Of a DNA stretch of 64,000 nt, positions 58,348 through 64,000 are shown piece by piece. Under the pieces are notes generated by a model that saw only the letters and a list, made by a program, of their open reading frames with translations, had not been told where the DNA came from and made no database searches. This DNA comes from Zygnema circumcarinatum (Eukaryota; Streptophyta; Zygnematophyceae; Zygnematales; Zygnemataceae), in NCBI GenBank assembly GCA_037447605.1, contig CM074808.1, positions 2,551,730 through 2,615,729 of the forward strand. The letters are read 5' to 3'. Each line of letters begins with the position of its first letter. Positions within the stretch are counted from its first letter, which is position 1. A program made the position numbers and the translations under genes.

Positions 58348-58650
58348 CATATTTTCCTTGAAATTGGAAAGCGCCACTTTTATTTGTTGGAGTCTGTCTC
58401 AAGGAAGTCCATGGGTTGACTAGCGAAAAACATATATACGTATATTATGGCGCAAAATATGATGTTAAGTCATGGCCACGAACATCATAGAAGGATTTTC
58501 TCCAAGCAACAAAGGGGCACAACATATCACAAAGAGGCTGCTTCTTTATTTCTTATTTCATTGCTTTCTGCCCAAGCTCCTACTCCCATCCGCAGAATCT
58601 ACAACTCAGAGAAAGGATTGTGTCGGGATTGGTTGAAGCCCATAGCCATC

Positions 58651-61600
58651 TTACAATTCTGCAGTTTTTGACTGCAACGGCTCAGTCGCCCTAATCAGCC
58701 ACGCCCTCTCAGAATCGACAAGAAAGGGTAAGAGCTTCTCCCTGCACAGGGCGTGGTACTTGTCCACCCACGTCTTCTCCACATCCGACAGGAGTGAAAG
58801 GTCCATTAGCTTCTCTTGAATTGGGACCTGAATGGAAACACAAAAACATCACAGTTCTCTAAATAAATCAGCGATGCGAATCTAAGGATCCTCAAAAGGG
58901 GAGCATCGAAGTGTGTGAACTAAAGACTACGTTGGCTGCCTTAGCTATTGCAATTCGATGGTTTTGGCTTTGCTTCAAAGGGCTGGAACAATATGGTAGG
59001 TGCAACTGCTGGCCCAAAGGAAGGTGAAGATCCCTTACGAGAGTGATCGGCTCAAAGCCAAGGTATCCTTTGTTGCCGAAGTTGTGAGAGCATGAAACGT
59101 CCTTCACCACCATCACATTCTCCACTCGAATGCCGAACGCACCGTCCTCATAGTATCCAGGCTCTGCATCAGGTTAACATAGGAGAATGAGGGCAACTGC
59201 AAAGATGGGAAGGAGAGCATAGTGATGACATCCAAGAGCATGGCATCAAAGAATTGCGAGATACATAGATGGATGCAGACACGAAAGAGCAACTGAACCG
59301 AGCAGAAATTCCCGATAACACCACAGGGAATTTGACATTATATCTAGCATTTTTGAAGTGGGAGAACGAAAGGATTTTCAAACTAGTTTGGATGGGCCTA
59401 CTTCAGGACATTCCACGCTGTAAGTCCTTGTTTGAGGCCAAGGCCCCTATATTTTTCTTTGAACGGAAAGCTCGTTCCTTACTAGTCATTCCTTCTAAGA
59501 CCCTCTGCTAATACTATCGCAAAAGAATCGACTAGAACAAGTTCTGGGCTGTGTGCCTGAGGGGCATAAAAACTAACAGCCTAAACAACAACTCCCATGG
59601 ACGTAGGATTCAGGCCACCTCCACAGCCGAGCAGCGGCATACTCACCGTTTGTAACTGTCATGTTTGCCTGTAGCGCTACATTCCTTGCCTGTGGCCGAA
59701 AGCTGATCAAATGTGGTCCTGTGAGAGCATTGACCACAAAGCTTAAGAATTGAAATAAATCAACAACGTCGCAGGCCTTCTCTCACAGCACCGGGCATCC
59801 AGGTATGGACCATTTACTAATGTCCCTCTAATAGAAAACGTGCTAAATGGTCTGTTCCAAAGAGATTTCTGGCTCACCCTCATGCACATTCAGATATGAG
59901 CCGACACCATGGCCTGTGCCATGGCGGTAGTCAAGTCCATCTCTCCATAGCGGTATTCGTGCCAATATATCCAGTACATGACCTGCTAGGCACATATGCA
60001 CACATGACATTTCATGAGAAGCAAAGACTCGCCCCAAAGAACAGTGAAGTGGTGGAAGAAAACTGCGAAGGAGTTTAAACAACGCACGCTTCATGCGCAG
60101 AGTCAGTCCCGGCACATGAATATTCTGCTTGAGTTTCAAACAGGCAAATAGCCCGAACGGTCAAGTGCTTTCGAATGCAAGTTTGAAGTGGACGCTGAAA
60201 ACAGTACACACCGTTCGTGCCATTAGGGAAAATGGCTGTGTCAAGCGTGATATGACCCTGCAGCACCTGTGGCCCAAAAAAAAAAAAAAAAAAAAAGGGG
60301 CTCCACGAGGGACCATCAAGCACTTGAAAGTTCTCGTTAGTGTATGGATGTGAACATGGGTTAGAAAAATAAACTAAAGCCATCTTGCTCTCCATGGCAG
60401 TATTAAACCCAGAGTCATCATTGCAGTTGAGAGAAGCGCAAGACGTGCTGTTCAGAAGTGATGATAAAACGTGACTCAGTGAGGTAGTGAGAGAACTCAT
60501 ACCCTGGTGAAACAAGCACGCTCGTGCTTACTGGGCTCTCCAAAATGCACCGTCCGAGTAACATCGGTTGTTCCATTCAAATACTGCAGCCCAACTCACC
60601 AACTGCTTGAGCTATTTGTATACATGGAATTAAAAAACAAAGGACAAGTAGGCAATCGCGGAATGACTCCACAGTTGGACAAAACGAGACTGTAAATAGT
60701 GTCATTACAGCCTTGAACGTCTGGTAGTTATGCCTGCTTCGTTCATAGCAGCGATCACAACATCAAACCATATAGGATCGGACTCATTCCATGTAAGGAA
60801 GTGAGCCTCATCTAATTGGGTCAGCCCCAAAAGGAGATGCATGCACCTGTGCTCCCGAGTCGCAGAGATAAATGAGGTCAGGATTCATGGGGGCACATGA
60901 GTCGACTTTAGGGCAATAGTGGATAATGGCCGCATTGGGGCCGACACCGGAAATGGTGGGAAAGCTGAGTCCAACATAATGCTGCAGAATCAGAAACAAA
61001 TGGCGAGGATGGGTTGATGGGACTTTCAACCAGCATCAAACAATTTCAGCCCAGCCTTCACTTCTAGACACTACCTAAGTTGCCAGACGCTTACCAGACG
61101 CCATAACATACTGCTGAAGAAGTGTGAAACTAAAGGATAAGACAAGTAGGGCTCTGAATGCACCTCCTGTTGTGCTCGTAGCTGCTCCAACTTGTAGGCT
61201 ACTGAGACTTCCGTTAACTTCTCTTGGCCTTCGCTGCACCTCCATTAAATCCGAACACGAAGTCTGAGGCCCTCGTGCCCTAGCGCAGTCCGCAAGACAA
61301 AGCCTCAGCTCACAGGTATGCTTTGGAGAAACTGTACACCTTAAATTGAGTAAAACAAAGTTTGGATGCAGCATCGAATCAGCAGACGATGCGTCTGCCC
61401 CGAACCCTGGAATGCAAATGCAGCTTCTGATGGGACCATATTAACGACAACAGCACACTCAATTTTTACTAAGAGGATACCCTTGAATTTTTGGTGTCAA
61501 CTGTATCCTCCTGAATATTTCCTAACCTTTTATTTGATTGCAGCTTTAAGTTTTTCCTCTTATTAAAAGATGGATAATGAGATTCCCTGAAAGCTGAACA

Positions 61601-63772
61601 CAGACGAGAGCTCTCGCCCAACCAATCACCACCCCAACTGTAAACGACCCAACACCTGCAGTATGCAATTATTTCAGGTGTATACTACTCACCTATGCTT
61701 CCGCTTTAAGGTTTTTAAAGACTCTGAAAAATATCCTTTAGCTCCAAGCTGCACTTGCATCTGCATCCCAAAAATAGCGACGAGCAACTTTACCAATGAA
61801 TCTGCCACATGATGTTTACAGCTTTCTATAAAAACAGGAATAAGGTCATACAAAGAGCAATCATTTGAAACAGAGCAACAAAGGAACAGAGAAACGTAAG
61901 ACTGAAAACAAGATTAACAGGAGGGTTAACAGGAGTAGCCAGTTTGACAGGGTCTAGCCACAAAACCCATCCTCTCTTTAAATCCGACTCACCTGCTCGT
62001 CTAGCCACGCTAAAAATGTCACTACAGCCACACCATCTCTGATGTGCGAATTTCGGAGACCTTCAAGCTCCACAGGGTTCTGAGAAATAACCACAGATAA
62101 CGATTATGATATTTCCAAGGAAAGCGAGGTTAACAGAATGACACGACGAGATTTCACCTCATGCAATTGAATGGCCCAGGGATAGAAGCTTGCAGATGCG
62201 GATCTACTTTTCACAATGTTTGTGCATAGAACTGGCTGCAATCTTACAGTAAATGTATAGACTTAAGTGATAGATTCATGAACTTCCCAGAAAACCTTGA
62301 GCCCTTCAACTAGACAAATGTCCGACATTAGCAGCGTCACACTGGCTTACTGCGTGAGATAAGCGAGCATTGGCCTGTGTAGTAAATTCCTAACGCAACA
62401 TAAAACTGAAGGGTTCAAGGCTCAAGAAAGCGGACTGGACTCTACCCCAAGGCTGAAACACTCTACACTTGAGGCCATACAACCAGGCTAGATAGCATAG
62501 TAGTAAATTGACTCCAAAAACTCACTTTGAGAGCCTTAGCAAGGGCCAGTGGCGAAGACAGTAAAAGAATGTTGTCAGAAGGGAGATGTAGACTGAGACG
62601 CCGGAAGATGGCTAACGAGCAAGAAGCAGGGTCCAACCATACGCGGTTTTTGCTATTTCCATGTTCTTTGTTTCTTTTGACATCGTGAAGGTCCCCAGCA
62701 TCACCGGTAGACTCCCTCTTTGTCTCCGAAGCTTCCATACTTGGAGGGGTGAGGTTGCCCGTCAAACTCCCTGCTCCCAGGGCTTCAACATCCTCCAAAA
62801 TCTGATCGTAACCGCGTAAATCGATAAGATTTTTTTTCAAATATGCCGACACCTGCAAGAGGTACAGACCTACCATGATTTGATTATGTTTGCACGCTCT
62901 AATGTGAGAGGCCCATGTGGCAAGGTCAACAGACTCAACTCATGTCCAGCCACGGAGTGTATTGACGCACACAGCCCGTCACTAACAGGCGGACAACAGA
63001 AAACAGATTTGGAGGCATCTCTAGAAACTCTGTAATGGAATCAGAGGGTAAAAAAGTGAACAGCAAATGAATGCACACTAAGAATAAAGAATAAGGTTTG
63101 TAAATAGCTGTATCAATGCACCCAGCTCGTCATCAGCAGCATGAGGAGAAGATAAAGCAAATGTCAAGACATCACTTAAAACGCTAGAATAGTGAGAAAA
63201 GCTTATAAAATATGTCAAAACCGTACACGGTGATGAGAAAGGGCAAGCAAGTAAGGGGAACAATCACTTGCAGCAGAAAATGGTCAACCAGAATAACATC
63301 CAGGTGCAAACAGCAGTGCACGTTACTTTTGTCATTGTGACTGAGACATACTGTTGGGCTTTACCTCCTCTGTGATTTTGCGAGTGTCAACGTAAAGGAA
63401 TGCACCGTCCAGTGTAATGATGGCAAAGCCTTGTACCACCGGATTGTATGGAACGTCGTGTCCGCGAATGTTATACACCCAGGCAACCTCGTCCAAAGTA
63501 GCAACAATTATTGCAAAAGCGTTGGACTCCACAAGCTTCGACCTCACATCCTTCAATTTCTCTTCAGCAGATCGACCTGCAAATATCTCCGGATGCACTG
63601 AGACTTTTTCAAGTGGCCGGGCTGGACGATCATGCCATACCATATCGACCAGATTTGTTTCAACCAGTACAGTGACGAGCCCAGACTGCTGAAAAGCTAC
63701 GTCGAAACGCTTTGCTGCATCTATAGAAATGCAGGTTGGGTCAAGTCCAACTCGCGATGCGTCCGGCAAATT
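58651..63772 (-). CDS. APP1: Xaa-Pro aminopeptidase P, 5' part beyond the right edge
   Basis: Twelve exons: 63,772-63,365; 62,852-62,526; 62,079-61,993; 61,760-61,693; 61,233-61,164; 60,981-60,847; 60,583-60,503; 60,266-60,212; 59,982-59,878; 59,718-59,647; 59,163-59,039; 58,827-58,651 (1,710 nt, 569 aa plus stop), phases all consistent. Plant enzymes have ~645 aa, so roughly the first 100 residues are outside the window. The M24B metallopeptidase removes N-terminal residues next to proline. All five metal ligands are present: D in LCDSGAQ, D in [12 protein letters not shown] in [15 protein letters not shown] in [14 protein letters not shown] and E in VENVMV. The N-terminal creatinase-like part shows [20 protein letters not shown] and [13 protein letters not shown]. 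No transit peptide can be judged. Confidence 0.93.
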
Positions 63773-64000
63773 CTGTTTCCCGGGCCAAATTTGCCACAAT
63801 ATCCAGATCAGCAAACTTAAACTGGGCTCGAAGGATACTTAATGGAACCTCACCCAGAAAGCTAGTCCTCAAACTTGAAGTAGCGAGACAACACAGATGA
63901 AAAGCTTGTGAAACTGCTTGGTCCCGTGTACATGCTCAGTTACTTCCGGTCCAAACAAATAAAAGCGACACAGACCTGCTACATCCTTAAACTCCACATG

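Overview
The window is nuclear DNA of a photosynthetic eukaryote, most likely a streptophyte (land plant or close algal relative). The evidence is spliced genes with short GT-AG introns, a plastid import protein (TIC110), plant-type Xaa-Pro aminopeptidase, telo-box promoters, and copia- and gypsy-type LTR retrotransposons. The short introns (mostly 80-1,200 bp) argue against a large-intron seed plant, but I cannot name the species.

Bases 1-18,700 are a decayed transposon nest. A gypsy-type element on the minus strand (element A, 1-9,286, cut by the left edge) is split by a complete copia-type element (1,584-7,762) with ~1-kb LTRs. A second gypsy-type element on the plus strand (element B, 10,962-18,520) carries recognisable gag, RT, RNase H and integrase pieces with many frame breaks and a 10-N assembly gap. 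The spacer 9,287-10,961 and the right flank 18,521-18,701 are copies of a small terminal-inverted-repeat DNA element. One 81-bp MITE in the spacer has a paralogous near-empty site in the same window.

Bases 19,094-64,000 are gene-dense. In order: RNA polymerase I subunit RPA43 (-), 40S ribosomal protein S13 (+), an LSD1-like zinc-finger ORF and a 53-aa membrane ORF (-), translation factor eIF3j (+), mRNA 3'-end endonuclease CPSF73 (-), a formiminotransferase-like folate enzyme (+), TIC110 with 16 exons (-), an FHA-PBZ protein (+), a small secreted Cys-rich protein (+), RNA polymerase III subunit RPC7 (-), BLOC-1 subunit 2 (+) and Xaa-Pro aminopeptidase (-, 5' part outside the window). For most of these I joined exons by hand. 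Splice phases close exactly, and S13 gives exactly the family length of 151 aa.

Many genes lie head to head with short shared upstream regions: RPA43/RPS13 (483 bp), 53-aa ORF/eIF3j (342 bp), CPSF73/formiminotransferase (164 bp), TIC110/FHA-PBZ (569 bp) and RPC7/BLOS2. Five genes serve gene expression (Pol I, Pol III, ribosome, eIF3, 3'-end cleavage). Three of the shared promoters carry telo-box motifs. The least expected features are the FHA-PBZ protein, a 51-bp tandem array that repeats CACGTG and CAGCTG boxes (57,273-57,600), an inverted repeat pair around CPSF73, and a hairpin-bearing MITE in a TIC110 intron.
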